From Paralvinella palmiformis (taxonomy: Eukaryota; Annelida; Polychaeta; Terebellida; Alvinellidae), in assembly GCA_025642065.1 (NCBI GenBank), contig JAODUP010000309.1:310001-374000 (forward strand): a stretch of 64,000 bases of DNA, read 5' to 3'. A model generated the notes under the pieces. The model was not told the DNA's origin and made no database searches. It saw only the letters and a list, made by a program, of their open reading frames with translations. The number at the start of each line of letters is the position of its first letter. The first letter of the stretch is position 1. This document shows, in pieces, positions 1 to 9,929 of the stretch. The position numbers and the translations under genes are program-made.

Positions 1-537
1 GCCAAGTGACTACGCGTTATGAGGTCCTATTAACGGTAAATACTCCCACTCCGGGCGTCGAGAGTATAATCGAGAAGCGTGAGCGATAATTGAAGATTAT
101 AAATTGCTCCTAAATATTTCGGCCTCTAATGGCATCGCCGTGCCTTTTAGGACTAATGGAGATCTTCCTCTAGGTGGCTGGGCAGACTGTTAGAAGGTGT
201 ATCATCCTAGCTGTTAGAAGACGTTGGACTGGGGGGGGGCGATGACGGCTGACCGTGAATATAATTATATCTGTCCGTTGTGGGTGGTACATCAGATTAA
301 ACAAATCAGCTCTAAATATAATAGTCGTAAGGTAAACGTGTTTCTATTTATAAATATATTTAAACAACAACAACAACAACAGGTTGAGGGGGTATATACG
401 TGGGGTTGCCATTGTCTAGAGAGCCCGCCCCCACTTATTCTTGAATATAGATTTTTCTCGAAAAGGCATACATATTCCGATCGTTCTCTAAAGATGCCAA
501 GGTGGTCTATAGAAATACCAAATGACGATTGAAATAC

Positions 538-540
<3 letters not shown>

Positions 541-568
<28 letters not shown>

Positions 569-1376
569 GTACATTTAATAAAGCGCCCGTACTTGCAGGA
601 GTCATTTAAAAGTGCTGTACAAATACTATATAATATTATAATACCTCAAATATTATGTCTGTAAAAACCCTATAAGGGATTTAAAAGATTGTCATTATTT
701 ATCTGTGAACGCGACCTTGAATAGGTGTATTTTTAGAACGGATTTAAATTTTCAAGAGACGACGTATTTCTAAAATCTGACGACAACCTATTCCACAAAG
801 TAGAGGCTGCAACACTAAACGCACAATTACCATATGACTTAAGCCGAGACACTGGCACCTGCAATAGTAACTGACTGAATGAGCTGAGTTTTCGGGGTGA
901 CTTTCTAATGGACACCAGTTCACACAGGTATTCTGGCGCCATATCATTAATATATTTATAAGTTATTAATAAAATATTGAAATGGATATGCTGTCTAACA
1001 GGTAGGCAATGTAGTTTTTGAAGAATTAGGGTAATATGATCATATTTACGTGTATTTGTCACTATGCGAGGTGCACTATTCTGAATTCGCTGAAGGTGAT
1101 TAATGTTATAACCAGATATGACCATGTAAGAGGGATGATTGATGATTGATGTTTTACGGCCACTTTTGTGCACAAGGTAGGCTAAATGGGCCGCGCGACC
1201 TCCAAAGGTATGAGGGAAGTGAAAGACGAAACAACTCAGATATGCCCACGCCGGGATTTGAACACGGGTGGTAGTGATCTGTGGTCCAACATGCTACAGC
1301 TAGACCACGGAGCGCCCCGCCATGTAAGAGGGAGTTACAATAGTCTATACGAGATGCAACAGGTAGACACTCACCC
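541..1376 (-). pseudogene. L2/CR1-like LINE, 3' end of reverse transcriptase ORF and 3' UTR, split by a SINE
   Basis: Reading leftward, 1376-1320 encodes ASRIDYCNSLLHG and, after the SINE, 1135-695 encodes HLQRIQNSAPRIVT, LPVRQHIHFNILLITYKYIN and APEYL. These are typical C-terminal blocks of L2/CR1/Jockey-type non-LTR retrotransposon RT proteins. Frame shifts occur at the old SINE site and near LENLNPF, after which another frame gives LKIHLFKVAF and stops at 695. The 3' UTR ends in a GC stem and a (TTA)n tail at 541-568. It is a 5'-truncated, dead copy in the 3' part of the carboxypeptidase gene, in the same orientation. Confidence 0.85.
1136..1319 (-). mobile_element. tRNA-derived SINE (family 1) inserted in LINE
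   Basis: On the minus strand it starts with a tRNA-like head carrying A box TGGTCTAGCTGT and a B box like GTTCAAATC. The body includes GTTTCGTCTTTCACTT and CCTTTGGAGGTCGC, and ends in an (ATC)-type tail. A perfect 14-bp target-site duplication, ccatgtaagaggga, flanks it at 1122-1135 and 1320-1333. Confidence 0.9.
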
Positions 1377-1378
<2 letters not shown>

Positions 1379-1448
<70 letters not shown>

Positions 1449-1703
1449 AACACCAAAACAACACAACATACCCACACACAAAAAGAGAGAGAAACGAGAG
1501 TTTCGCATGCATGCATGCACGCCTACCTACCTACAAGCCTCCCATAGAGGTACATATTCTGGTATATGTAATGCCTCTCTGACGTCAGTGCGATGTAGAT
1601 AATTGTCTCTGTTTGATGTATCAGTACAAGGAATACCTCCATAGATCGTCTTACCTGAGGTGTGTAGGTCATCTAATGACTAAACACTAAAATAATAATA
1701 TAT

Positions 1704-1758
<55 letters not shown>

Positions 1759-2225
1759 AAAAGGTTTTTGCAGCATATGCATTTTTTTCTTCAGATATTA
1801 CTTTCTCTTACAGCATTGGGTTTGGAAACATCATATTTTAAGATGAGTAAAGATGTTGTTTTCTCTGATAATCTTTGCTGTTCAGTGACCGCTCCTGTAG
1901 TCTCCTTTATCTGACGAAATTTTTACTTGTCTAGTTTCATCAGGTTGTACAGTGGAAAAAATGTTTTTCCGTTATAGAAAAAAACTATTTAAAACTAGAT
2001 GCATTTAAAACCTAGCTGGAAGTTTGAATTCTGCGACTTTACATAAATGTTATTCAACGATTACCTAAATCATAATTTTTTTCAGATAAGTGTGGTATGA
2101 AAAAACGTGTAGAATGCAACTATTTATATTTGGTCACCCCCCCACACACACACGCACGCACGCACGCACGCATCCACACACACAAATATGCACACAAAAA
2201 CACATGCACAGACACGCATGCACAC
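1379..2225. repeat. Microsatellites in carboxypeptidase introns: (TA)n at 1379-1446 and 1698-1758; (CA)/(GCAC) at 2140-2225
   Basis: Simple repeats are visible directly. The first two tracts flank exon 9 and the third follows exon 8's donor. The remaining intron sequence (1760-2135) has no recognised feature. Confidence 0.95.
1531..1649 (-). CDS. CTSA-like: Carboxypeptidase exon 9 (last exon in window)
   Basis: The exon encodes [13 protein letters not shown] and [18 protein letters not shown], matching the S10 block PPCTDT..NYLNxxDVRKALHIP. The acceptor is ambiguous. AAG (exon from 1649) joins exon 8 in phase. CAG five bases upstream (exon from 1654) would fit only if exon 8 used a GTGTAA donor two bases earlier. 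The donor is GTAGGT at 1530-1525, leaving AG of a Ser or Arg codon. No later exon was found at 1-1530. Confidence 0.88.
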
Positions 2226-3564
2226 TTACACGTTGAAAGGTGTCCCACTGTTGTTTACTAAGCGGTATTCCATCCGGTATAGCTACCAAGACCTCGGTGT
2301 CCGTCTCCCAGACTATTCCAGTTTTAATATTCGGGGCGTTCGGATAACATTGTTGATACATGGCGTAAGGGTTGAGTCCAGAGTTCCACGCCAAGTCTTG
2401 TACAGCCAAGTTCTGAATATTGAACAATCAACAGACAGGTTGCCCTTTATAACTTACTGTATGTTTGACCAATTCTTACTCTAGTAAACCAAAGGGCTCG
2501 GAAAGTGTCTAAGTTATGGACCACAAAATGGGTGTTAGATTATCAATGTGACAAACATTCATTCTTTTAAAACATCTTCTCTGGGTGAAGACGTCTTAAA
2601 GAAACGTTGGTATCTCTTTTGTCTCAGTATGAAATGCGTTACGGTGTTCTTCATCGATTACTGATGACACATATTTAGAGTACGGGTATCACTGAGTGCA
2701 CACGAATTTCAAGACTTGAGCAGTTCCATCAATTAAGAATGGTTTGTGGTAATTGGAATGGCGACGAGCTCATCTGAGCGCACAGTTCCGAAATAAGGTC
2801 GACTTAAACTGGATAAGCTGTGACTGTATTTGTTTTGGCGACGCAATGCGTTGAACATGACATTATGGTGTGCATAGGTCACGTGATAACGTGATTTGTG
2901 ATATACCACTGGATGATGTTGACGTGCGTCGCCATAGTTACTAACCGCTGCGAAGCATTCCGGGCCCTCCCCTTCGGCATACATACACATGGTGGCGTTG
3001 TTGTTTGGACAGCAGTACTGGGTCAGATTGTTATATAGTCTGAAAGATGAAATTGAATAAATTCGGCATATTCATATCAGGCACGATACATGTTACACAC
3101 ACGCGGACATGCACACTCACGCATACAAACACTTATACACACACACGCATGCACGCACGCACGCACGCGACGGCTATACTAATTGGAGATTCAATGTATT
3201 TACTCAAGACCAAAGATTCCCCGCGCCCACAAGAACTCAACTAGTCCACTGTTCTGGATCGGATCGTGGTTTACTCCATTTCCTATAGCCATTCCCTGGC
3301 AAGATAAATATGTTTGGTTTGTCAACATTGATCGGGAAGCAGTAAAACGTAATAAATCTTTAAGGGTGGAAAGTCCACTCGTGAGAGCTGCGATTCAGTA
3401 CCTTGAAGTTGATGTCTGGATCATCCGTAATTCTAGCGGCCAACGTCGGTACATAGACACCAGCGTAACTCTCGCCGGTGATGTAAAACCCCTGGCTAGA
3501 AAACTCCGGAAATCCGGAAAAGAATTCCTTCAGGGCGATGTGGTTATCTTGAGCTGTCTGGTAG

Positions 3565-3601
<37 letters not shown>

Positions 3602-3653
3602 AGACTATAGAATGACGATGTTGTATTATATGATACAGCAACAACAGTATCAC

Positions 3654-3694
<41 letters not shown>

Positions 3695-4292
3695 GCAACA
3701 ACAATAACAAAACAAGACAACAACAAGACAACAACAAAGCAACAGCAACAATAACATTGATAACAATAGTGACATCGGAATAAAACATTAAACTTAGACG
3801 CGTAACACATCCTAGTTGTTTCCACCATTCAGGATCATCGATCGGGATTGTCATCCGGAATCATATACGTACATCATCATCGTTTGCGTCACAGTAGCCG
3901 GGTATCTCTTGCCAACCTTCGGTATAAGAATGGCCGACACATTGCGGGGAGTCGAAAAACAACAAATTGGCTATCTGGAATTACATCAGGAATATATCAT
4001 AGGACTGGGGTCAAAGGTTAATGATGGCATAAATTATCATCCGGAGATCTAATGGGTTTTCTCTGTCGCTAATTAGAATGAATTATTAGGAAGGCTTTAT
4101 GAGTTTATTTTTCTCTTATAAGTCTACCTTATTCCAGCGATATTCAAACCAGGTCAGGCTACCGTTGGAATGCGACTGGAAAAAAGAGACAAAATAATTG
4201 CTTCTCGTTGCTGAATAAGTTCGGCAGCAGAGAGATACACACATAGATATATAGGGAGATAGATGAACGCACGCACGCACGCATCCATACAT

Positions 4293-4326
<34 letters not shown>

Positions 4327-4739
4327 TAAACTGTGGTGTCAAAATAGTTTATGATATGTATGTAGCAAGTCACCATTGAACCACACGCACGTGATGTTTG
4401 TTGCGAGCTGTGGTATCAAATGGTATGTTTTTACGTGCTTCCGCTTTTTGTACGTAGCCTGCATGTAGCCGCTTTCCTGTGGGCGTGACATATTTGTCGC
4501 GTACGAAAAGCGAATTAGCTGGTTCCCACAGGCTGATGAGTAGACCAGACACATGCTTAGGCATACGCACACATTTATCAATATGTGGAGGTATGGAACA
4601 TTTTATTTTTAGATTAATGTATGTATAGTTGTATTTAGATTTATGGAGGTAGGTTTCGAAGGATGTTTAGATATGTTGATGTTCTGTGCCTGGTGCCTCT
4701 TACTATGTACCCTAAAACACACACACAAGATACCAAGAC

Positions 4740-4818
<79 letters not shown>

Positions 4819-5728
4819 GAGAGAGAGTGAGAAAGTGTGTGTGTACGTGTGTATGTATGCACGGCAGCTTTTGATCTGCGTGAAATATAAATATTAAGGT
4901 TCATGAAAATAATTGTTTCTCGTTGCTGAATAACTTAGGCAGGAGAGAAATATACACATAGATAGATATATGTATAGATAGACGCACGCACGCACGCACG
5001 CGTGTGCGCGCGCACACACACTTACACTCACACACACACGCACACGCACCAAGATACCGAGGACCTAGACACGGTCTGGAACTGTGACGCCAGAACATTA
5101 ATCTATCACTAGTTAATTAACATGATGACGACAATAACAAACAAACAAACCCTCCATGGTCCTATCTCGGTCAGTTTACCCGTCATCGAGCTACATCCGG
5201 GTCCTCCGTTCAGCCAGAGTACGACCGGATCCGAGGCCGGATCGTTTTCGGATTCAACAAACCTGGATCGGAAAGAAGACGGCACATTTCGAGGCCAAAG
5301 AGTACGAACGGATACAAACATCCATACATCTGTATATCTGTACAGAGCGACCATCGGAAAAAAGTGGTAAGCGAATCGATTGAACCGAATCAGGAACCCT
5401 TAGTAAAATACCCCAACCACTCTCTACTGGACTATCTAAGACGTAGATTTATCTTTCATATCGTTGGTTAGCCAACTGGTGTATTAATTACGTGCGTGGT
5501 TTATGTGACGAACTTGCTAATATTTCTGAGTAACTGACAGAGAGCCACCTAGCGTATTTGTTTGGGATATCAAAGTCATTCTAAACCTTTTTCTTGTCTG
5601 ATTGTCCAAACAAAAAATGTTCTCAAAAAGTGACGACTTACTATTTCCGTGCTGAATGATCAAAAGTGTTTTGTGCCAAGTACGAAGTAAATGACATTGA
5701 TAGAACATGTATACGGAAAAGGGGGAAC

Positions 5729-5763
<35 letters not shown>

Positions 5764-6448
5764 TTACCTAAGTAGAAGGGCCTGTACTTGGATTCTGACT
5801 CTATGATATCGTGTTGCTTGAATAATACAATTCTTTATCAATCTCAGTTGTGTGTAGTATCCTAACTGTCGAACACCACCCTGTCTATTGAGCACCACCT
5901 TGTCTACCGAGCACCAGCCTGTCTATAAAGTACCCCCCCCCATTATCTATCCACCACGGACCTGTCTACCGAGCACCACGCTGTCTATAGAACACGACTC
6001 TGTCTACGGACCATCAACCTGTCTATCGAGCACTACCCTGTCTATTGATAACCACCCTGTCTGCCGAGCACCACCCTGTTTGCGGCCATGCGGCTGCCCA
6101 ATTCTATTTCATAGCTGGGGCCAATTAAGTATAAATCGAGGCCACTTGAAACTGACCGAATATCTAAGAGTAACAGCGCGGATTCGAAACACGATATTTA
6201 CATAGACAACCGTCACTTTAATAACAGTATCTTGTGGCGACCACAATTTACTGAAAAGAAATGACGAAAAAGAACAATCGTCTAACACAAAATATTGTAA
6301 TTCTAATATTTCTCTTTCCAGCACTGTGATAGTTTAATTTACAAACTCCAACTGTCTGGATGATGCCTAATACAGTTTAATAAAATAAGACTTACTGATG
6401 GCATGTGTTCAATATTACGGAATAGCTACAAAAAATGGACCAGTCAGT

Positions 6449-6531
<83 letters not shown>

Positions 6532-6788
6532 ATATAAGATTTATCATTTATATTTAAGATAAACTTATTTATGGAATCTATTTGGAAAAAAAGAAGCCAG
6601 ACGTAGGCATAGAAAAATAAAACTTACCAATACCATAACTGCTTTCCATTTGTGATATTTAGATAGCCAGCCCAGTGTCTGAATGTTGGTTGTACATCAA
6701 GGCCAGGTAAATAGGTCACCTCATCAACTGGTATGTCACACAGACATGGTAGAACCATAAACCATAACAGCAGGGCTACGGATAACAT
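1531..6788 (-). CDS. CTSA-like: Serine carboxypeptidase, cathepsin A / lysosomal protective protein-like (nine exons, 3' end off window)
   Basis: Family S10 serine carboxypeptidases remove C-terminal residues from peptides in lysosomes or after secretion. Exons, 5' to 3' on the minus strand: 6788-6628, 5262-5151, 4175-4128, 3974-3873, 3557-3402, 3295-3204, 3039-2946, 2412-2230 and 1649-1531. All introns are GT-AG and phases match throughout (exon 9 start, see its entry). The ~355-residue product has a hydrophobic signal peptide (about residues 1-17), the S10 opening motif YLPGL, the oxyanion-hole motif NGGPGCSS (72-79), and nucleophile motif GESYAG with catalytic Ser at about 171. Sequons lie near residues 44, 95, 228 and 238, fitting a glycosylated lysosomal or secreted enzyme. 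S10 enzymes are usually about 450-480 residues, so the catalytic Asp and His lie off the left edge. One oddity is SPQCVGHSY (116-124), where the family normally has SPAGVGFSY. No stops or frameshifts, so probably functional. Cathepsin A versus a paralogue cannot be settled here. Confidence 0.95.
2230..2412 (-). CDS. CTSA-like: Carboxypeptidase exon 8
   Basis: The acceptor is attcag and the donor a perfect GTAAGT. The 61 codons start [19 protein letters not shown], matching the family block SGLNxYxLYxxC, followed by a less conserved stretch. The downstream intron is rich in (CA)/(GCAC) repeats. Confidence 0.93.
2946..3039 (-). CDS. CTSA-like: Carboxypeptidase exon 7 (Cys-rich loop)
   Basis: The acceptor is ctttcag and the donor GTTAGT. 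The exon encodes [18 protein letters not shown] and EGPECFAA. Its paired cysteines and two sequons fit the cap-domain segment of cathepsin A-like enzymes. Confidence 0.93.
3204..3295 (-). CDS. CTSA-like: Carboxypeptidase exon 6 (GNG motif)
   Basis: The acceptor is ttgccag. The product starts [12 protein letters not shown], the conserved K-G-x-A-x-G-N-G block following the nucleophile strand. The exon ends in GA before the GTAAAT donor. The single A opening exon 7 completes a Glu codon, which confirms the junction. Confidence 0.94.
3402..3557 (-). CDS. CTSA-like: Carboxypeptidase exon 5 (catalytic serine)
   Basis: The acceptor ctaccag abuts a (TTA)n tract. The 52 codons cover [17 protein letters not shown] and [17 protein letters not shown]. 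Ser in GESYAG is the S10 nucleophile and the Glu before it is the usual substrate carboxylate-binding residue. The donor is GTACTG. Confidence 0.97.
3566..3693. repeat. (AAT)n at 3566-3600 and (CAT)n at 3650-3693 in intron 4
   Basis: Trinucleotide arrays lie within the 315-bp intron between exons 4 and 5. The (AAT)n lies close to the exon 5 acceptor, so length changes there could affect splicing. Confidence 0.95.
3873..3974 (-). CDS. CTSA-like: Carboxypeptidase exon 4 (variant SPAGVGFSY block)
   Basis: The acceptor is attccag and the donor GTACGT. The exon opens with [17 protein letters not shown], aligned with the family block IANVLFLESPAGVGFSY. Ala-Gly became Gln-Cys and Phe became His; Glu before Ser-Pro became Asp. 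It ends NDDD, followed in phase 0 by TAQDN of exon 5. Confidence 0.92.
4128..4175 (-). CDS. CTSA-like: Carboxypeptidase exon 3 (48-nt microexon)
   Basis: This 16-codon exon has a tttccag acceptor and a GTAGAC donor. It encodes [16 protein letters not shown], the family segment with an N-glycosylation sequon and the xxYxWNK block. It is in phase 0 at both ends and exactly fills the gap between GPWR and IANLL. Confidence 0.92.
4187..5000 (+). repeat. Tail fragment of the ~4 kb array repeat (4326-4735), flanked by a ~95-bp direct duplication
   Basis: 4326-4735 is almost identical by eye to 51323-51700 and homologous to unit tails in the 22-46 kb array. Landmarks are gtaaactgtggtgtcaaaat, gcttccgctttttgtacgta and cgtacgaaaagcg. 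It is bracketed by (CA)n at 4290-4324 and 4742-4814. Outside these, about 95 bp including ttctcgttgctgaataa occurs twice, at 4193-4286 and 4908-5000. It sits in intron 2 of the carboxypeptidase gene. Confidence 0.85.
5151..5262 (-). CDS. CTSA-like: Carboxypeptidase exon 2 (oxyanion hole motif)
   Basis: The acceptor is ccag ending at 5263. The exon encodes FVESENDP and [10 protein letters not shown], then LTEIGPWR, matching S10 residues 55-91. LTE carries the Glu that, in the family, helps bind the substrate C-terminus. The donor is GTTTGT at 5150-5145, a weaker but legal site inside a short GTTT repeat. Confidence 0.95.
5731..6090. repeat. (AAT)n (5731-5762) and an imperfect ~20-bp minisatellite (5867-6090)
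   Basis: The minisatellite repeats variants of ctgtctatcgagcaccac about eleven times with heavy divergence. Both lie in intron 1 of the carboxypeptidase gene. Confidence 0.85.
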
Positions 6789-7033
6789 CCTTAATCCAGA
6801 TGGAGGTGTTAGAATTCCAGGTATTTGATAGAATTATAATTAATATGCAAATGGAAAAACATGACGCGTTCCGGGACACACGCACGCACGCACGTACAGA
6901 CGTACACACTTACTTACACACGAACGCACGACACACACACACACACCCCGCCACACACACACACACTCCATACCCCACCATAATTGGCCGACACCAACAT
7001 TTGAGTGTCCGAATACTCATACATGGACCCATA

Positions 7034-7093
<60 letters not shown>
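6451..7093. repeat. (TA)n at 6451-6524 and 7037-7093; (CA)/(CGCA) at 6880-6965
   Basis: Microsatellites flank the first exon of the carboxypeptidase gene. If a promoter lies just upstream of 6788, it is within about 90 bp of the (CGCA)/(CA) tract. No clear TATA or initiator could be assigned. Confidence 0.9.
6628..6788 (-). CDS. CTSA-like: Carboxypeptidase exon 1 (start codon, signal peptide)
   Basis: The ATG at 6788-6786 has A at -3 and G at -1, and opens a hydrophobic leader ([17 protein letters not shown]). DEVTYLPGL and the GYLNITNGK segment follow, the usual mature N-terminus of S10 enzymes. The exon ends after TG of a Trp codon at a consensus GTAAGT donor (6627-6622). Exon 2 supplies the third base G. 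Any non-coding 5' exon or promoter upstream of 6788 was not identified. Confidence 0.94.
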
Positions 7094-7099
<6 letters not shown>

Positions 7100-7188
7100 A
7101 ACTGAAAACCTTTACACAAAGTAACAATAAGAAAGGAAAAAGGAAAATATAGCGTTATCCATCAGGACAGATTAATTCAGGATTAATC

Positions 7189-7228
<40 letters not shown>

Positions 7229-8590
7229 CCAAAACACTTCCAGAATGATAAGCAGCACCTTGTAATTGATTAGCTCGTTAAACATTGCCAATCATCTCAC
7301 CTGGAACGTTTGGCCGAACGGATCAGGTGTCAATCGAAATTTAATTTCAGGTACAAATCTAGGTATCAGCCCTACTGTGATACGGACATAAAATTTGAAT
7401 GTCGAGTGCCGTTAGTCAAATAAGACGACCACCAACACCTGGCCGTTCATAAGGCTACGGTAATGAAATTGTCACGATTAAAAAGACCAATAGGAAGTCA
7501 GCTAAGTCTATGGTCCGTCAGCACTTTACCTACTCGAAGTGACTGAATATCTAGAAATCTGGTTTTATACACCTTTCTATGCACTTAGTCTTTCTATGAT
7601 ACCTCATCCTATCCAACTATATAGGTCTAGGATGCATTGGATATACGTTTTCGTTTAATTTATTGGCGTAGAATCCCAATTTCGATTGTTGTTATGAGGT
7701 TGGTGAGTTGTTTTGTATATGACGTCTTTGCGAGGATCAGACCTTTTTTTACTAGAACCAATCTAGTATTTTGACACTTTCCAAGCTTCACCAGGAAGGG
7801 CTGAGACGTTTGAAGCCCAAAGATGTTCGCCAAATTGCTACTAATGTCTGCGAAGATTCGAAACTTAAACCTAGGGATATTAATCGTCCGGTTCTATGAA
7901 CTGAGCGACAACAGTCTCTCCACTCGTCTATCAGACCGTCAAACGAAACTATTCTATTCCGTGGCCTAACCATCCTGAGATATAACAATATGTTGCTGTT
8001 TAATTACTGATAAAGGAAAGGTTACTATATCTCAGGGCGTTTATAGCCTGACTTTAGGAGATAAATTACAGTTAGTTGAGTTAAGGCAAGCTTATTATTA
8101 GAGTCTTATCGTTTGTTGATAACATTAAGTTTCGATGAGCCGCAGTTTCGACGATTACAATGAATAAATTGGTGCCGTATATAACTTCGAATAATAAATT
8201 GATTTGTGAGCCTGATTCGAACTCACGACCTGGAGGTTTGGAGCGCGGCGCTCTTACAACTGCGCTAAGAGGTGTGCCTTAAATAATACATCGAATGTGG
8301 AAATATTAAAAAAGATTTTGCTCAAAATTCTGCCAATTCCGTTAATTTATTAAAAATAGGTGAACTATATCCCTAAAATTAAATAGATTTAAACCCTCTC
8401 TTAGTGTTAAGTTCATCAAACAACTTGATGCACATTTTCTACCACAAATAAATGGTTTTTTGAAAACCGTTCTTAGGGAAAAATAAACCTAAAACATTTC
8501 ATTTTTATTATTGTCTTTAAGTCATTAAAAGATGAAATTGCATAATCATAAAAGTCTTAATTAATGCTATAATATTATTAGCAATATATT
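7100..8590. other. Intergenic, no gene recognised
   Basis: Contains (CAA)n at 7191-7229 and otherwise mostly unique AT-rich sequence. No open frame here shows a familiar protein motif. A tRNA-like element at 8205-8278 is listed separately. Confidence 0.7.
8205..8278 (-). mobile_element. tRNA-like sequence, probably a SINE head rather than a tRNA gene
   Basis: The minus strand has an A box TTAGCGCAGTTGTAAGAGCG and a B box GAGTTCGAATC at normal tRNA spacing. The anticodon arm (around CTCCAAA) does not pair: 5' CCGCG faces 3' CCTCC. That argues against a working tRNA-Trp(CCA) and for a tRNA-derived retroelement. Confidence 0.6.
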
Positions 8591-8598
8591 GCAGGTAA

Positions 8599-8630
8599 TG
8601 TCTATCTATCTATCTATCTATCTATCTATA

Positions 8631-8668
<38 letters not shown>

Positions 8669-8705
8669 CCTCTCATTTAATGCATGTATCTATTTATCTA
8701 TTTAT
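8599..8705. repeat. (TCTA)n tetranucleotide microsatellite
   Basis: About 18 near-perfect copies of ctat/tatc, decaying into tatttatc at the right end. Confidence 0.95.
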
Positions 8706-8977
8706 CTAGCCATCTATTAGTAGTATTACGATAATTTGCAGCAACCCCAAACTATTAAAGAGAACTTATTTTATCTTAGTGTAACTCCAGATGCTGACCA
8801 AAGTTATTTTATCAATGCGAGGTGTTTTTACGAGAACGTGCCCTCCGAACCAGATTTAGATTTTACAGAATCTTCATTTTTTTCTGTGTCAAATAAAGTA
8901 CACTAAATATGCAAATTCATAATTTGTGAAGAAGAAAATTATGATTGTGATAAAGAATTGATTGTGTCTCCCCCTTC

Positions 8978-9000
8978 TCTCTCTCTCTCTCTCTCTCTCT

Positions 9001-9045
<45 letters not shown>

Positions 9046-9162
9046 TCTCTCTCTTCTCTCTCTCTCTCTCTCCCCTCTCTCTCTCTCTCTCTCTCTTCTA
9101 GGGCGGAAGCGCATTGTTTCATCTTTGACTTCACTTATTTACCTTTGGAGGTCGCTTATTGT

Positions 9163-9236
<74 letters not shown>

Positions 9237-9272
9237 CCCCTTCTCTCTCTCTACTCTCTCCTCTCTCTTTTT

Positions 9273-9339
<67 letters not shown>

Positions 9340-9498
9340 ATATTTATTAAACTACTGACCATGACTTCGATATATTAGTGGCTAGAGCATTCTGCTGCAA
9401 ACAATATTCATCAATAATATAGTGTAATTGACTAAACATAGTTCGTACTGATTGGTTCAGAAATTAAATCACAACACTTCAATAGGGTTTTTCTGGGT

Positions 9499-9542
<44 letters not shown>

Positions 9543-9635
9543 CGGAAGCGCATTGTTTCATCTTTGACTTCACTTATTTACCTTTGGAGGTCTACATTTA
9601 ATATGTGCACAATGTCATTCATTATCATCACCACC

Positions 9636-9704
<69 letters not shown>

Positions 9705-9927
9705 TAATATATTAAACTACTACATGACGTTCGATATATTAGTGGCTAGAGCATTCTGCTGCAAACAGATATTCGATCAATAATATAGTGTAATTGAACT
9801 AAACATAGGTTCGTACTGATTGGTTTGATGTACACTGGGCTTAAGTCCAAATATGGTCGAATAATTAGATATATTCAGAAAATTAAATCACAACACTTCA
9901 ATAGGGTTTTTTTCTGGGGTTGTACAC
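8978..9927. repeat. (CT)n blocks and a ~400-bp direct duplication
   Basis: Long (CT)n runs occur at 8978-9098, 9165-9324, 9503-9539 and 9638-9669. The unique sequence between them is present twice. 9101-9160 matches 9541-9591 (both contain the SINE family 1 body piece gtttcatctttgacttc). 9339-9505 matches 9700-9927 (gtggctagagcattctgctg in both). The first copy lacks many single bases and a block of about 51 bp. Confidence 0.85.
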
Positions 9928-9929
9928 GG

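Noticed and set aside
1..730. The missing 3' exons of the carboxypeptidase (GDVDMAC and GAGHMVP motifs)
   Set aside because: I looked on the minus strand for the catalytic Asp and His motifs and saw none; these exons probably lie beyond the left edge.
8205..8278. A functional tRNA-Trp(CCA) gene
   Set aside because: The A and B boxes fit, but the anticodon stem does not pair; better explained as a tRNA-derived SINE head.
8889..9378. Ser/Leu and Arg/Glu dipeptide frames
   Set aside because: They are translations of (CT)n in several frames.
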